Positions 16,922 to 26,004 of a DNA stretch of 64,000 bases are shown in pieces (position 1 is the first letter of the stretch; the number at the start of each line of letters is the position of its first letter). This stretch comes from Hyphomicrobiales bacterium. GTDB taxonomy: Bacteria > Pseudomonadota > Alphaproteobacteria > Rhizobiales > Rhizobiaceae. The stretch covers positions 1 to 64,000 of the forward strand of contig UCCA01000023.1 of NCBI GenBank assembly GCA_900470805.1. The letters are read 5' to 3'. The notes under the pieces are model-generated. The model saw nothing but the letters and a program-made list of their open reading frames with translations. It was not told where the DNA came from and made no database searches. Both the position numbers and the translations under genes were made by a program.

Positions 16922-17911
16922 TCAGGCGGTCGAGCCCCAGCGGGCGGTACAGTTCAGCGTTATGCTGTGCGGTCCCGGAAGATCGGCGTCGTGGCGCTCG
17001 ATCAGATCGACCACCGCGTCGATGAAGGCGGTGTGGTCTAGGCTGAGCGTGGTCAGATCGTTGCAATCCCATGCGGCCATGGCGATGCCGTCCTGGCCGA
17101 CGATGGCGATATCACCAGGCGTGTTCTTGCCGAGGATGCGTCGCGCCGCATCGCGAGCGCCAATCGCCATTACGTCGTTTCCGCAAATGATCGCATCGAC
17201 CTTGGAGCGATGCAGCAGCAGAACCGCCTCCTTGAAGCCGGAATCGTAACTGAAATCGCCAAAGGCTTCGGCCTCGATCGCAAGGTCACGCTTGGCCAGA
17301 GCATCGGCAAACCACTTGCGTCTGAGCTTGTCGATCCAACTCGACTTGGTGCCGGAGAGATAAGCGAACCGCGTCTTGCCGTCGCGCACGATCTTGTCGA
17401 TGATCTCATCGGCAGCCGCGGAGCCGTCAATGCTGATATTCGAGACGTTCTCATTATCGAGCGGTTCGAACGACACGATGATCGGCTTTGTCGTATGGAA
17501 GATATCGACCGCATCCTGCATCGACACCATGTCGGAAAACACGACGACATGATCGACTTGATAGGTCGATGCGAGCCGCATCAATTGCAGGCGGTCGTCG
17601 TGATCGGCGCAGCAGAGAATGATCGGCAAGAGTTGTCGTGCCTGAAGGCGATGGACAAGCAGCTGCTGCTCCTCCGCCTCACACGGGTTGCCGATCGCAT
17701 TGACGACGAGGGCGACCAGCCGGGAACGCTGGTTGTTCAGTGAACGGGCGATCGCATTCGGCTGATAGCCATGTTCGCGTGCCACCGAAAGGATCCGGTC
17801 CCGGGTCGCGCTGCCGATCCGCGAATCTGGCGAAAACGCGCGCGAAATGGTGGCGGAAGAGACCCCGGCAAGCTTTGCCAGTTCCTTCGAGGTGATCCGC
17901 CGCTTGTTCAT
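16922..17911 (-). CDS. LacI-family transcriptional regulator (ThuR-like)
   Basis: A 329-residue repressor with an N-terminal LacI helix-turn-helix (ITSKELAKLAGVSSATISRAF), the hinge helix ending in ARSLNNQRS, and a periplasmic-binding-like sensor domain. The start at 17911 gives the normal N-terminus, and the frame extends upstream only into out-of-frame sequence of the neighbour. It follows the Gfo/Idh gene by 17 bases, so the two are cotranscribed. It is the likely owner of the operator at 18955. Inducer unknown, presumably a disaccharide or derived sugar. Confidence 0.88.
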   Translation of the reverse strand: MNKRRITSKELAKLAGVSSATISRAFSPDSRIGSATRDRILSVAREHGYQPNAIARSLNNQRSRLVALVVNAIGNPCEAEEQQLLVHRLQARQLLPIILCCADHDDRLQLMRLASTYQVDHVVVFSDMVSMQDAVDIFHTTKPIIVSFEPLDNENVSNISIDGSAAADEIIDKIVRDGKTRFAYLSGTKSSWIDKLRRKWFADALAKRDLAIEAEAFGDFSYDSGFKEAVLLLHRSKVDAIICGNDVMAIGARDAARRILGKNTPGDIAIVGQDGIAMAAWDCNDLTTLSLDHTAFIDAVVDLIERHDADLPGPHSITLNCTARWGSTA

Positions 17912-17928
17912 GCCTGTATCCGATGCGC

Positions 17929-18933
17929 CTATGCCGCAGGTCTGACGGGCACACCGTCGGCCGCTGCCGATTCCTTGATTGCGTCCCACAGCCTAGCGAA
18001 ACGCAGGCCCATTTCAACGGAGCCGGTATTTTCCATCGTCCCTGCGCGGATGGCGAGGAAATTCTTCATCGGATTGCCGAGGATCTCGGCTTCTTCACGG
18101 GGTTCGTTGACACCACCGACGTTGATTTCGCGCCAGCCGCCCCAGGCATCGATCCGCACGATCGCCTCCGAATAGAAGAAGGTGATGTGGGACGCGCAGC
18201 CGGGAGGACCCTCGCCTGCGGCCGTCAGCGTAACGAGAGCGCCGTTTTTCAGCCGGGCGGAAACGGCGGTCGCGATATCGACCTTACTGCCGTGATTGTT
18301 CATGTAGGCCGAAACGCTGTCGAAATCGGAGTTCGCCAGCAGGCAGACGGTATTCATCATATGCGCGCCGGTATCGAACATGAAGCCGCCGCCCGAAATC
18401 TCCGGCTGCTGCTTCCAGTGGCCGGCGTAATTTTCCGCCCAACTCTCCCAGATCATGCCCGAAATAGCGATCAGATCGCCGAACTCGCCTGAAAGTGCCC
18501 GCGTACGTGTATCGATCACCAGCGGCGAGAGGCCGCCCTGGAACGCGGTGACGACGGCGACGCCACTTTTCTTCTGCGCGGCGATCAGCGTTTCGGCCTC
18601 GGCCACGGTAGTGACCATTGGTTTTTCCAGAAAGAGATCGAGACCAGCATCGGCCACCGCAGTTGCCTGCTCGCCATGGAAGGCGTGCGGGGTAGAGACG
18701 TAGACAATATCGAGATCGGCGCGGCATTCGGCGAGCATCTCGCGGTAGTCCTCGAAACTCTTGGGGGCATTGGCGCCGGCTGCGACACAGACGTCGATCA
18801 AGCGTTGGCGCGAGGCTGCGGTGGTATCGGCGAGCGCGACAAATTCGATCTCCGGCATCGTCGCCCAGCTTGCGGCATACTCGGCCGCCTTCAGGCCGGC
18901 GCCGATGACGCCAAGCCGCAATTTCCGTGACAT
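17929..18933 (-). CDS. Gfo/Idh/MocA-family oxidoreductase (ThuB-like)
   Basis: A 334-residue NAD(P)-dependent sugar dehydrogenase. The Rossmann motif is GVIGAGLKAAEYA, and the conserved EKP of the family is in LFLEKPMVTT. Members oxidise sugars or cyclitols. In Sinorhizobium the thu locus pairs ThuA with a ThuB of this family for trehalose use. Here the gene is divergent from the transporter rather than downstream of thuA. The ATG at 18933 follows a strong GGGAGGAG site. An ATG 7 codons earlier has none. Confidence 0.85.
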   Translation of the reverse strand: MSRKLRLGVIGAGLKAAEYAASWATMPEIEFVALADTTAASRQRLIDVCVAAGANAPKSFEDYREMLAECRADLDIVYVSTPHAFHGEQATAVADAGLDLFLEKPMVTTVAEAETLIAAQKKSGVAVVTAFQGGLSPLVIDTRTRALSGEFGDLIAISGMIWESWAENYAGHWKQQPEISGGGFMFDTGAHMMNTVCLLANSDFDSVSAYMNNHGSKVDIATAVSARLKNGALVTLTAAGEGPPGCASHITFFYSEAIVRIDAWGGWREINVGGVNEPREEAEILGNPMKNFLAIRAGTMENTGSVEMGLRFARLWDAIKESAAADGVPVRPAA

Positions 18934-18954
18934 GAAAACTCCTCCCGAATGCAT

Positions 18955-18972
18955 TGTGTATACGGTTACACA
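18955..18972. promoter_or_regulatory. LacI-type operator between divergent sugar genes
   Basis: TGTGTATACGGTTACACA has perfect TGTGTA/TACACA arms and a central CG, the hallmark of LacI-family operators. It lies 22 bp before the Gfo/Idh start and about 160 bp before the binding-protein start, within the shared 199-bp divergent region. The adjacent LacI-family regulator would bind here, repressing its own operon directly. Effect on the divergent transporter is likely but may need a second site. Confidence 0.7.
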
Positions 18973-19020
18973 AACCTAAAAGCCAAGGCAAGCTCTATTA
19001 AATGAAGTTAAATCAATAGC

Positions 19021-19049
19021 TTGATCTTATATCATATCAGACCATAAAA
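19021..19049 (+). promoter_or_regulatory. Candidate sigma-70-type promoter for the sugar importer
   Basis: TTGATC and ATAAAA are separated by 17 bases in an unusually AT-rich stretch upstream of the binding-protein gene. Transcription would start near 19056. The match is by eye only. The flanking ATCAA-TAGC-TTGAT dyad at 19012-19025 overlaps the -35 and could be a second operator. Confidence 0.35.
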
Positions 19050-19132
19050 ACGCGCTTGCCTCAATGACGATTGCGTGTACATTTTTATCACGGTGCTGGA
19101 GGGCGCCGCCAAACAAAAAGGGAGGACTTCCG

Positions 19133-20425
19133 TTGAAGAAGACGGTCATTGGTGGCCTGTGCGCCATACTGCTCACCGCGGTTTCGACGCTGGCGCATGC
19201 CGAAACAATCCGAATTGCAAATCACGGTCAGGCCGGCATCGACGCGATGAAGTCGACGGTCGCGGCGATCGAGAAGAAATACGGCGTGACCGTCGAGGTC
19301 GTCGAATATCCGGCGCCCGACAAGGATTATCTGACGAAGCTGCTGACCGAACTTGGCGCCGGCAACGGCCCGGATCTTTTCTCCATACCGACGACCGCAG
19401 CCGTGGCCGACATGGTCGCCGCCGGATATCTCGCGCCGATCACCAAGGAGATCACGGCCTGGGACGGTTACGCCAATTTCTATGACGTCGCCAAACAACT
19501 GGCGATCAGCCCGGATGGCGAAACCTATGTCATGCCGTTCATGCTCGGCATCCAGGAAATCTACTTCCGCAAGGACGTGCTGGAAAAAGCGGGCATCTCG
19601 ACCGAGCAGCCCAAAAGCTGGAAGGACCTTCTTGATCGCGCATCCGAAGTGAAGGCAAAGACCGGCGCTTACGGCCTATTGTTCCCTGCCGGCGTCTCCT
19701 GGGGCACAGGCGCTTTCGACGAGGGCTTTCAGCACCTGATCGTCGGCTCCAAAACGCCACAGATCGTCGATGCCGACGGCAAGCTCGATCTCAACGGCGA
19801 AGGCGTAAAGGATGTCTTCGGGGTCTACAAGGAGCTCATCGACAAGGACCTGATGCCGACACAGCCGCTGCTTGGGCCCGAACCTTGGGTGGTTCCGAAG
19901 TACCAGATGTTCCCTGAGGGCAAGCTGGCTGCGACCACCTGCGGTTCCTGGTGCTACATCTTCGACTGGGGTCGCGAGAGCAAGAACCCGATACCCGATG
20001 TGACCAAGATCGTCGGCACCTGGACAATTCCTGGACAGATTGGCGGTCAGTATGTGCTCGCCAATCTGGCAGCCCCATGGGCGGTCAATTCGAAGTCCGC
20101 CAATGTCGAGCTTGCCACGAAGGCCTTGCTGGAGATCGGCTCGGTCGACACGCAGGTCTCCTACGCTGCGCGCATCGGCAACATTCCAGCCAGCAAGGAT
20201 GCGGCGAAGAACACCGAGTTCCAGAAGCTGACCGAGCTTGTTCCGATCCATGCGGCTGCCGGCAACGGCGTGTTCCTCAAGCAGGCTTCCGGCTTCGGCA
20301 CCATCGCCGAAGGCGTGGCGCGCGCGACGGAAGCCCTGCTGCGCAAGGAAACCGACGCCGCCGGCGCACAGAAGATCCTCGTCGACTACGTCAAGGAAAC
20401 GCTCGGCGACGACGTGGTGAAATAG
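19133..20425 (+). CDS. Sugar ABC transporter substrate-binding protein
   Basis: A 430-residue SBP_bac_1 (MalE/ThuE-like) protein with a Sec signal (KKTVIGGLCAILLTAVSTLAHA) and a mature start ETIRIANHG. The start is TTG at 19133. GGGAGGA ends 6 bases before it, and only from here does a proper signal peptide begin. An ATG at 19064 would put 23 unlikely residues in front. It heads the operon SBP-permease-permease-ATPase-ThuA. The sugar is unproven; trehalose, maltose or a related disaccharide is most likely. Confidence 0.88.
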   Translation: MKKTVIGGLCAILLTAVSTLAHAETIRIANHGQAGIDAMKSTVAAIEKKYGVTVEVVEYPAPDKDYLTKLLTELGAGNGPDLFSIPTTAAVADMVAAGYLAPITKEITAWDGYANFYDVAKQLAISPDGETYVMPFMLGIQEIYFRKDVLEKAGISTEQPKSWKDLLDRASEVKAKTGAYGLLFPAGVSWGTGAFDEGFQHLIVGSKTPQIVDADGKLDLNGEGVKDVFGVYKELIDKDLMPTQPLLGPEPWVVPKYQMFPEGKLAATTCGSWCYIFDWGRESKNPIPDVTKIVGTWTIPGQIGGQYVLANLAAPWAVNSKSANVELATKALLEIGSVDTQVSYAARIGNIPASKDAAKNTEFQKLTELVPIHAAAGNGVFLKQASGFGTIAEGVARATEALLRKETDAAGAQKILVDYVKETLGDDVVK

Positions 20426-20509
20426 GCCTCAGGCTTTTCAACTTCCGCCCAAGACGGAGGCGCGGCGCTTTGGCCGCGTCTCCGGCAATTCGACAAGGTT
20501 GCGAGCTTC

Positions 20510-21397
20510 ATGGTCCTCAATTCCCACGAACGACGCGTCGAGCGGCAGCTCCTCGTGATCCTGCTGCCATCGCTGGTGCTGCTGCTGGCCTTCGTGATCT
20601 ATCCGGCGATCTATTCCGTCTATCTCAGCTTCACCAACGAAGCCCTGACCGGGGCGGCGGCGCTACGCCCGCGCTTCGTCGGCATCCGCAATTACGCCCG
20701 GCTGCTGAACGATGCGAAGTTCTGGAATGCCCTGCTCGTCACCTTCTTCTTCGTCATCGGTTCGGCCGTCATTGGACAGTTTGTTCTCGGCCTCGTCTCG
20801 GCAATCGCCCTGCGCCGACAGATTCATTTCCGGCGGATTTTCTCGTCGATGATTCTGCTGCCGAACGCCGCACCCGAGGTCGTTGCCGGCTTCATGTGGA
20901 TCTCGATGCTGGCGGGTGGCGAACACGCGACGCTCAGCCGTATCGTCAGCTTCTTCGGCGTCACACCTGCCGACTGGCTGCAGGTCTTCCCTCTGACGAT
21001 GATCATTGTCGTCAACACCTGGCGCGGCATCGCTACCGCGATGATCCTGTTGACCGCCGGCCTCAGCACGATTCCGGGCGAGATCTACGAAGCCGCGCGG
21101 ATGGATGGCGCGACGCCGTCGCAGATGTTCCGGCGTATCACCCTCCCTTTGATGATGCCGACGATTCTGCTCTACATGCTGATCTCGGCTGTCTCTACCA
21201 TCGCCGTCTTCGGACTCGTTTACGCGCTGACACGCGGCGGACCCGGTGGCGCCACCGAAGTCATCAGCATCTACATCTACAACCAGTCCTTCACGGCGTT
21301 CCAGCTCGGCTATGGCGCAGCGGTCGCGGTGGTCACGCTGGTGATCTCGCTGGTCCTCGGCATCGCTTATGTGCGCGCCATGAAGGTGGAGGTCTGA
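20510..21397 (+). CDS. Sugar ABC transporter permease, MalF type
   Basis: A 295-residue permease with a first helix LLVILLPSLVLLLAFVIYPAI and the MalF-type EAA loop YEAARMDGATPSQMF. It sits 84 bases after the binding-protein gene and one base before the second permease gene. Together they form the sugar channel. Confidence 0.88.
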   Translation: MVLNSHERRVERQLLVILLPSLVLLLAFVIYPAIYSVYLSFTNEALTGAAALRPRFVGIRNYARLLNDAKFWNALLVTFFFVIGSAVIGQFVLGLVSAIALRRQIHFRRIFSSMILLPNAAPEVVAGFMWISMLAGGEHATLSRIVSFFGVTPADWLQVFPLTMIIVVNTWRGIATAMILLTAGLSTIPGEIYEAARMDGATPSQMFRRITLPLMMPTILLYMLISAVSTIAVFGLVYALTRGGPGGATEVISIYIYNQSFTAFQLGYGAAVAVVTLVISLVLGIAYVRAMKVEV

Positions 21398-21398
21398 C

Positions 21399-22310
21399 AT
21401 GGCTGCGCTCTCTCCCACTGAAAACGCCAACAAGACCCGCTCGGACATGCTGGCCTATGCCAGCCTGTCGCTGATCTCGATCTTCTGCGCGGTGCCATTC
21501 TTCTGGGTGCTGCTCGCCTCGCTCGACGGCAATGCGCAGCTGTTCCTGCGCTGGCCGGAGCAATGGACGATCGACAATTATCTGCGCGTCTTCACCAAGG
21601 AGGACGGGGCGAAGTGGCTGTTCAATTCGCTCTTCGTCGTCGGCAGCGCGACCTTTCTGGTCATGGTTCTCGCTGGGCTCGGCGGTTATGCCCTCTCGCG
21701 CACGCGCGCATGGTGGAAGCTGCCGTTCCTCTACGCGATCCTGCTTATCCGCGTGCTGCCGCCGACGGCCCTCGTCGTGCCGCTCTACAAATTCCTGCTG
21801 ACGCTGAACAATGCCGAGGGCGCCATCCTTCGACCGATCTTCGGCGAATATGCGCGCTCGATCATGCGCTGGACCGGCTTCATCGACGGTTATCTCGGGC
21901 TGATCCTGGTGCTGGCGACAATGCAGTTGCCGCTCGCCTTGTGGATCATGAAGACCTTCTTCGACGGTCTTCCGCGCGATTACGAAGAGGCCGCCCTTAT
22001 GGATGGTGCGACGCTGATGCAGCGCATTCGCCGCGTGCTGATCCCGCTGGCCCTGCCGGGGCTAGCGGCGGCCGGGCTTTTTGCCTTCATGTCAGCCTGG
22101 GGCGACTTCCTGCTGCCGCTGATCTTCCTGTCGTCGCCGGAACTGCAGACGCTGCCGCTCGGCCTCTTCCGCGCCTTCCTGCGGATCAACGAGATCGACT
22201 ACGGCCTTTTGGCGGCACTGGCCTTCATCTACCTCCTGCCGGCTGTGATCGCCTTCGGGTTCGCGCGGCGCTTCCTCGTCCAGACCTTCGCGGGCGGCGT
22301 CAAAGGCTGA
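21399..22310 (+). CDS. Sugar ABC transporter permease, MalG type
   Basis: A 303-residue permease. The first helix is around SLSLISIFCAVPFFWVLLASL, and the MalG-type EAA loop reads YEEAALMDGATLMQRI. GGAGG lies just before the ATG at 21399, inside the end of the previous gene. Confidence 0.88.
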   Translation: MAALSPTENANKTRSDMLAYASLSLISIFCAVPFFWVLLASLDGNAQLFLRWPEQWTIDNYLRVFTKEDGAKWLFNSLFVVGSATFLVMVLAGLGGYALSRTRAWWKLPFLYAILLIRVLPPTALVVPLYKFLLTLNNAEGAILRPIFGEYARSIMRWTGFIDGYLGLILVLATMQLPLALWIMKTFFDGLPRDYEEAALMDGATLMQRIRRVLIPLALPGLAAAGLFAFMSAWGDFLLPLIFLSSPELQTLPLGLFRAFLRINEIDYGLLAALAFIYLLPAVIAFGFARRFLVQTFAGGVKG

Positions 22311-22331
22311 TTTCCAGAAAGAGCTTCACCG

Positions 22332-23417
22332 ATGATCAAACTCAACAATGTTCGCAAATTCTACGGCGCCCTGGAGGTCATCAAGGGCGTCGATATCACC
22401 GTCGAGGATGGCGAGTTCGCCGTCTTCGTCGGCCCATCCGGCTGCGGAAAATCGACTTTGCTGCGAATGATCGCCGGACTCGAGGGCATCGATGACGGCG
22501 ACCTGATCCTCAACGGCAAGCGCATCAACGAGGTGCCACCCGACAAGCGCGGTATTGCCATGGTGTTCCAGTCCTATGCGCTTTATCCGCACATGACGGT
22601 CGCGCAGAATATCGGCTTTTCGCTGAGCCTGAAGAAGGTGCCGGAGGCGGAAATCCGCAAGCAGGTCGAGGGCGTGGCCGAGATCCTGCAGCTTACGGAC
22701 TATCTCGATCGACGACCGGCTGCCCTTTCCGGCGGACAGCGTCAACGCGTCGCGATCGGTCGCGCCATCATCAAGAAGCCGTCGCTGATCCTGTTCGACG
22801 AACCGCTCTCCAATCTCGATTCGGCGCTCCGCGTGCAGATGCGTGCCGAATTGCAGCGCCTGCATCGCGAACTGAAGGCCACCGTCGTCTACGTCACCCA
22901 CGATCAGGTTGAAGCCATGACCATGGCCGACCGCATCGTGGTGCTGAACAAGGGACTGGTTGCCCAGCAAGGCGCGCCGATGGACCTCTACCACAAGCCC
23001 GACAACGAGTTTGTCGCCACATTCATCGGATCGCCGCGGATGAACACGATTCCAGTGATAATCACCCGGCCGCAAGCCGGCTCCATACGCGCGCAGAGCC
23101 CACTTGGCTTGACGCTCGATTTTACGGATGCCGACGAGACCGTGCCGCGGGGCGACGCCACGCTCGGCATCCGGCCCGAGCATTTCAAGATCGCGGCCGA
23201 GGGACAGGGAAATTTCACCGCCGACGTCGTGATCGTCGAGCGCCTCGGCGTCGAGACCTACCTGACTGTCGGCTCGCAGGAGCAGCCAATCGTCGTGCGC
23301 GCCGAGGGTGACGTGGCCGTCAGGCCCGGCGATCGCGTCTCGCTCACGGCCGATATCTCGGCCTGCCATCTGTTCGATTCCACTGGGCGGGTGATCCGCT
23401 CGGCCCGCGCTTCATAA
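22332..23417 (+). CDS. Sugar ABC transporter ATP-binding protein, MalK/UgpC type
   Basis: A 361-residue ATPase. Motifs are Walker A GPSGCGKST, Q-loop FQSYALYPHMTV, signature LSGGQRQR, Walker B LILFDEPLSNLD and H-loop YVTHDQVEAMTMADR. The C-terminal third is the MalK-type regulatory domain with the usual LGIRPEHF segment. It follows the second permease by 21 bases. Confidence 0.92.
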   Translation: MIKLNNVRKFYGALEVIKGVDITVEDGEFAVFVGPSGCGKSTLLRMIAGLEGIDDGDLILNGKRINEVPPDKRGIAMVFQSYALYPHMTVAQNIGFSLSLKKVPEAEIRKQVEGVAEILQLTDYLDRRPAALSGGQRQRVAIGRAIIKKPSLILFDEPLSNLDSALRVQMRAELQRLHRELKATVVYVTHDQVEAMTMADRIVVLNKGLVAQQGAPMDLYHKPDNEFVATFIGSPRMNTIPVIITRPQAGSIRAQSPLGLTLDFTDADETVPRGDATLGIRPEHFKIAAEGQGNFTADVVIVERLGVETYLTVGSQEQPIVVRAEGDVAVRPGDRVSLTADISACHLFDSTGRVIRSARAS

Positions 23418-23442
23418 TCACGTTCAAAACATCGAGGACATC

Positions 23443-24189
23443 ATGACAATCAAGGTCACCATCTGGAACGAAGGACGCCACGAGCAACTGCACAAGGAAG
23501 TGCAGGAGATCTATCCCGATCGCATCGACGGCGCCATCGCAGCCGGGATCGCCCATTCGGATTTCGAGATCCGCCGTGGCACGCTTGATGATCCCGACGA
23601 GGGATTGCCTGACTCCGTGCTCAACGATACCGACGTGCTGCTCTGGTGGGGTCACATGGCGCATGAAGACGTCAGCGACGGCTTGATCGACCGCGTGCAG
23701 CAGCGCGTGCTGAAGGGGATGGGCCTGCTGGTGCTCCATTCCGGCCATCACTCGAAGCTTTTCCGCCGCCTGATGGGCACCAATGCCAATCTTTCCTGGC
23801 GGGAAACACCGGAGGGCGATCTTGAACGTGTCTGGGTCGTCAATCCTTCGCACCCGATCGCCGAAGGACTTCCACCCTATTTCGAGGTGAACGCCTCGGA
23901 GATGTATGGCGAGCCCTTCGACATCCCGCAGCCGGACGAACTGGTGTTCATCTCCTGGTATTCCGGAGGCGAAGTGTTCCGGAGCGGCTGCACCTTCCAA
24001 CGCGGTCGCGGACGCATCTTCTTCTTCAGCCCGGGCCACGAAACCTATCCGATCTACCATGACACGACCATTCATAAGGTCATTTCCAACGGTATTCGCT
24101 GGGCGAAACAAACGCACACGGATGGCCGCATCCTGGAAAACTGGCATCGCGCCGAGCCACTTCACGGCCGACCGGCCAAGAAGGCTTGA
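23443..24189 (+). CDS. thuA: ThuA-domain protein
   Basis: A 248-residue ThuA-family protein with a class I glutamine-amidotransferase-like fold. It has WNEGRHEQ near the start, LLWWGHMAHEDVSD, GLLVLHSGHHSKLFRRLMG and a C-terminal FFFSPGHETYPIYHD. In Sinorhizobium and Agrobacterium, thuA acts with thuB in converting imported trehalose and similar disaccharides to 3-keto forms. Here it closes the transporter operon 25 bases after the ATPase gene. The symbol reflects the family, since orthology to S. meliloti thuA is not shown. Confidence 0.82.
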   Translation: MTIKVTIWNEGRHEQLHKEVQEIYPDRIDGAIAAGIAHSDFEIRRGTLDDPDEGLPDSVLNDTDVLLWWGHMAHEDVSDGLIDRVQQRVLKGMGLLVLHSGHHSKLFRRLMGTNANLSWRETPEGDLERVWVVNPSHPIAEGLPPYFEVNASEMYGEPFDIPQPDELVFISWYSGGEVFRSGCTFQRGRGRIFFFSPGHETYPIYHDTTIHKVISNGIRWAKQTHTDGRILENWHRAEPLHGRPAKKA

Positions 24190-24210
24190 GCCTCAGGTTG
24201 AGCAATCGAA

Positions 24211-24232
24211 GGCGCGGACAATCGTCCGCGCC
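24211..24232 (+). terminator. GC-rich hairpin after the thu-like operon
   Basis: GGCGCGGAC-AATC-GTCCGCGCC is a perfect 9-bp stem with a 4-base loop, 21 bases after the thuA-like stop. No T-run follows, so it is not a textbook Rho-independent terminator. It could end transcription partly or protect the mRNA 3' end. Confidence 0.5.
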
Positions 24233-24382
24233 GATATGTCCACAGCCGGAAGCGGCGCCGCCTGTTGCGGTTCGCCGCCAATTCGGCCAGTTTGACTTGG
24301 CTGGCGAGACACAGGTTTGTCGGTGACGCCAAAGCCGGCGCGGTCGAAAGGCCAGAGCCGGCACCCGTGGAGGATGGACCCG

Positions 24383-25837
24383 ATGAAGCTCAAAGACCCT
24401 TCCCTTTTTCGCCAGTCAGCACTTGTCGGAGGCAGCTGGATAGAAGCCGACCCGGCCAACGCGATTGCGGTGAACAATCCGGCGAGCGGCGAAATCATCG
24501 GCCATGTGCCGAAGCTTGGTGCCGTTGAGACGAGGACAGCGATCGAGGCCGCGCGCGTCGCGCAAAAAGGTTGGGCTGCGCGGACGGCCAAGGAACGCGC
24601 CGGCATCCTGCGCAAGTGGTTCGAACTGATGATCGAGAACAAGGACGATCTCGGCCACATCCTTACGCTCGAGCAAGGCAAGCCGCTGGCGGAAGCAACG
24701 GGCGAGATCGTCTACGGCGCCAGCTTCATCGAATGGTTCGCGGAAGAAGCGCGCCGCGTCTACGGCGACCTGATCCCCGGCCACCAGCCGGACAAGCGGA
24801 TCATGGTGATGAAGCAGCCGATCGGCGTGGTGGCGGCGATCACGCCTTGGAATTTCCCGAACGCGATGATCACGCGCAAGGCCGGACCGGCGTTCGCCGC
24901 AGGATGCGCCATGGTGTTGAAGCCGGCGTCGCAGACACCGTTCTCGGCCATCGCCATCGCCATTCTTGCCGAGCGCGCCGGCATTCCGCAGGGGTTGTTT
25001 TCCGTCATCACCGGCTCAGCCGCCGCGATTGGCGCCGAGATGACCGCCAACCCGACCGTGCGCAAACTGACCTTTACCGGCTCCACAGAGGTCGGCGCGG
25101 AACTTTACAAGCAGAGCGCACCGACCATTAAGAAACTCGGCCTGGAGCTGGGCGGCAATGCCCCCTTCATTGTCTTTGACGACGCGGATCTTGACGCCGC
25201 CGTCGAAGGCGCATTGATCGCCAAGTTCCGCAATAACGGCCAGACTTGCGTCTGCGCCAACCGGCTCTATGTGCAGGACGGCGTTTATGATGCCTTTTCC
25301 CGCAAACTCGCCGCTGCCGTCGGCAAGCTGAAGACAGGTAACGGCTTCGACGAGGGCGTCATACTGGGGCCATTGATCGACAAGCCAGCGCTGGAGAAGG
25401 TCGAGGAGCATATTGCGGATGCGCTCGCCAAGGGTGCGAGCGTCATCCAGGGCGGCAAGCCGCATGCGCTTGGCGGCACTTTTTACGAGGCAACGGTTCT
25501 GGCCAATGTCACCAAGGACATGGCAGTCGCCCGCGAGGAGACATTCGGCCCCGTCGCGCCGCTGTTTCGCTTTGCCGACGAGGCAGATGTGATCGGGCAG
25601 GCCAACGACACCGAATTCGGCCTCGCCTCCTATTTCTACGCCAAGGACCTCGCTCGGGTGTTCCGGGTCGCCGAGGCGCTGGAGTACGGTATGGTTGGCG
25701 TAAACACCGGTCTGATCTCAACGGCCGAAGCACCGTTCGGCGGCGTCAAGCTTTCCGGCCTTGGGCGCGAGGGATCGCGCTACGGTATCGAGGAGTTCAC
25801 CGAGATCAAATATGTTTGCCTCGGCGGCATAGGCTGA
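24383..25837 (+). CDS. gabD: NAD(P)-dependent succinate-semialdehyde dehydrogenase
   Basis: A 484-residue aldehyde dehydrogenase, matching GabD length (482 in E. coli). It shows TPWNFPNAMITRK (cofactor), FTGSTEVG, the catalytic Glu in LELGGNAPFIVFDD and the nucleophile Cys in NGQTCVCANR. The CVCANR form is typical of GabD. It oxidises succinate semialdehyde to succinate, the last step of GABA use. Two ATGs compete. The one at 24383 lies 9 bases after GGAGG, whereas the one at 24374 touches it, so 24383 is preferred. No GABA transaminase gene is adjacent. Confidence 0.9.
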   Translation: MKLKDPSLFRQSALVGGSWIEADPANAIAVNNPASGEIIGHVPKLGAVETRTAIEAARVAQKGWAARTAKERAGILRKWFELMIENKDDLGHILTLEQGKPLAEATGEIVYGASFIEWFAEEARRVYGDLIPGHQPDKRIMVMKQPIGVVAAITPWNFPNAMITRKAGPAFAAGCAMVLKPASQTPFSAIAIAILAERAGIPQGLFSVITGSAAAIGAEMTANPTVRKLTFTGSTEVGAELYKQSAPTIKKLGLELGGNAPFIVFDDADLDAAVEGALIAKFRNNGQTCVCANRLYVQDGVYDAFSRKLAAAVGKLKTGNGFDEGVILGPLIDKPALEKVEEHIADALAKGASVIQGGKPHALGGTFYEATVLANVTKDMAVAREETFGPVAPLFRFADEADVIGQANDTEFGLASYFYAKDLARVFRVAEALEYGMVGVNTGLISTAEAPFGGVKLSGLGREGSRYGIEEFTEIKYVCLGGIG

Positions 25838-25858
25838 TTGAGAGGACGATTATCTCGC

Positions 25859-25908
25859 AAGCCTGCGCGCACGAAGTTCGTCTGATCCACGTCGGCCTGT
25901 GCAGGCTT
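25859..25908 (+). terminator. Weak inverted repeat after gabD
   Basis: AAGCCTGC and GCAGGCTT form a perfect 8-bp stem with a 34-base loop, 21 bases after the gabD stop. The long loop and missing T-run make it a weak terminator candidate. Confidence 0.25.
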
Positions 25909-26004
25909 ATAAGGTCATCGCGATAGCGGGCGCGGTTTAGCCAATGCGAAGCGATAATGTGCGGCTCGCGTTTGCAAGCGCGTGGAAACCACGCAACACC
26001 CTAG

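Noticed and set aside
19012..19025. ATCAA-TAGC-TTGAT as an FNR/FixK box
   Set aside because: The FNR/FixK motif is TTGAT-N4-ATCAA. Here the half sites are in the opposite order, so it is just a dyad.
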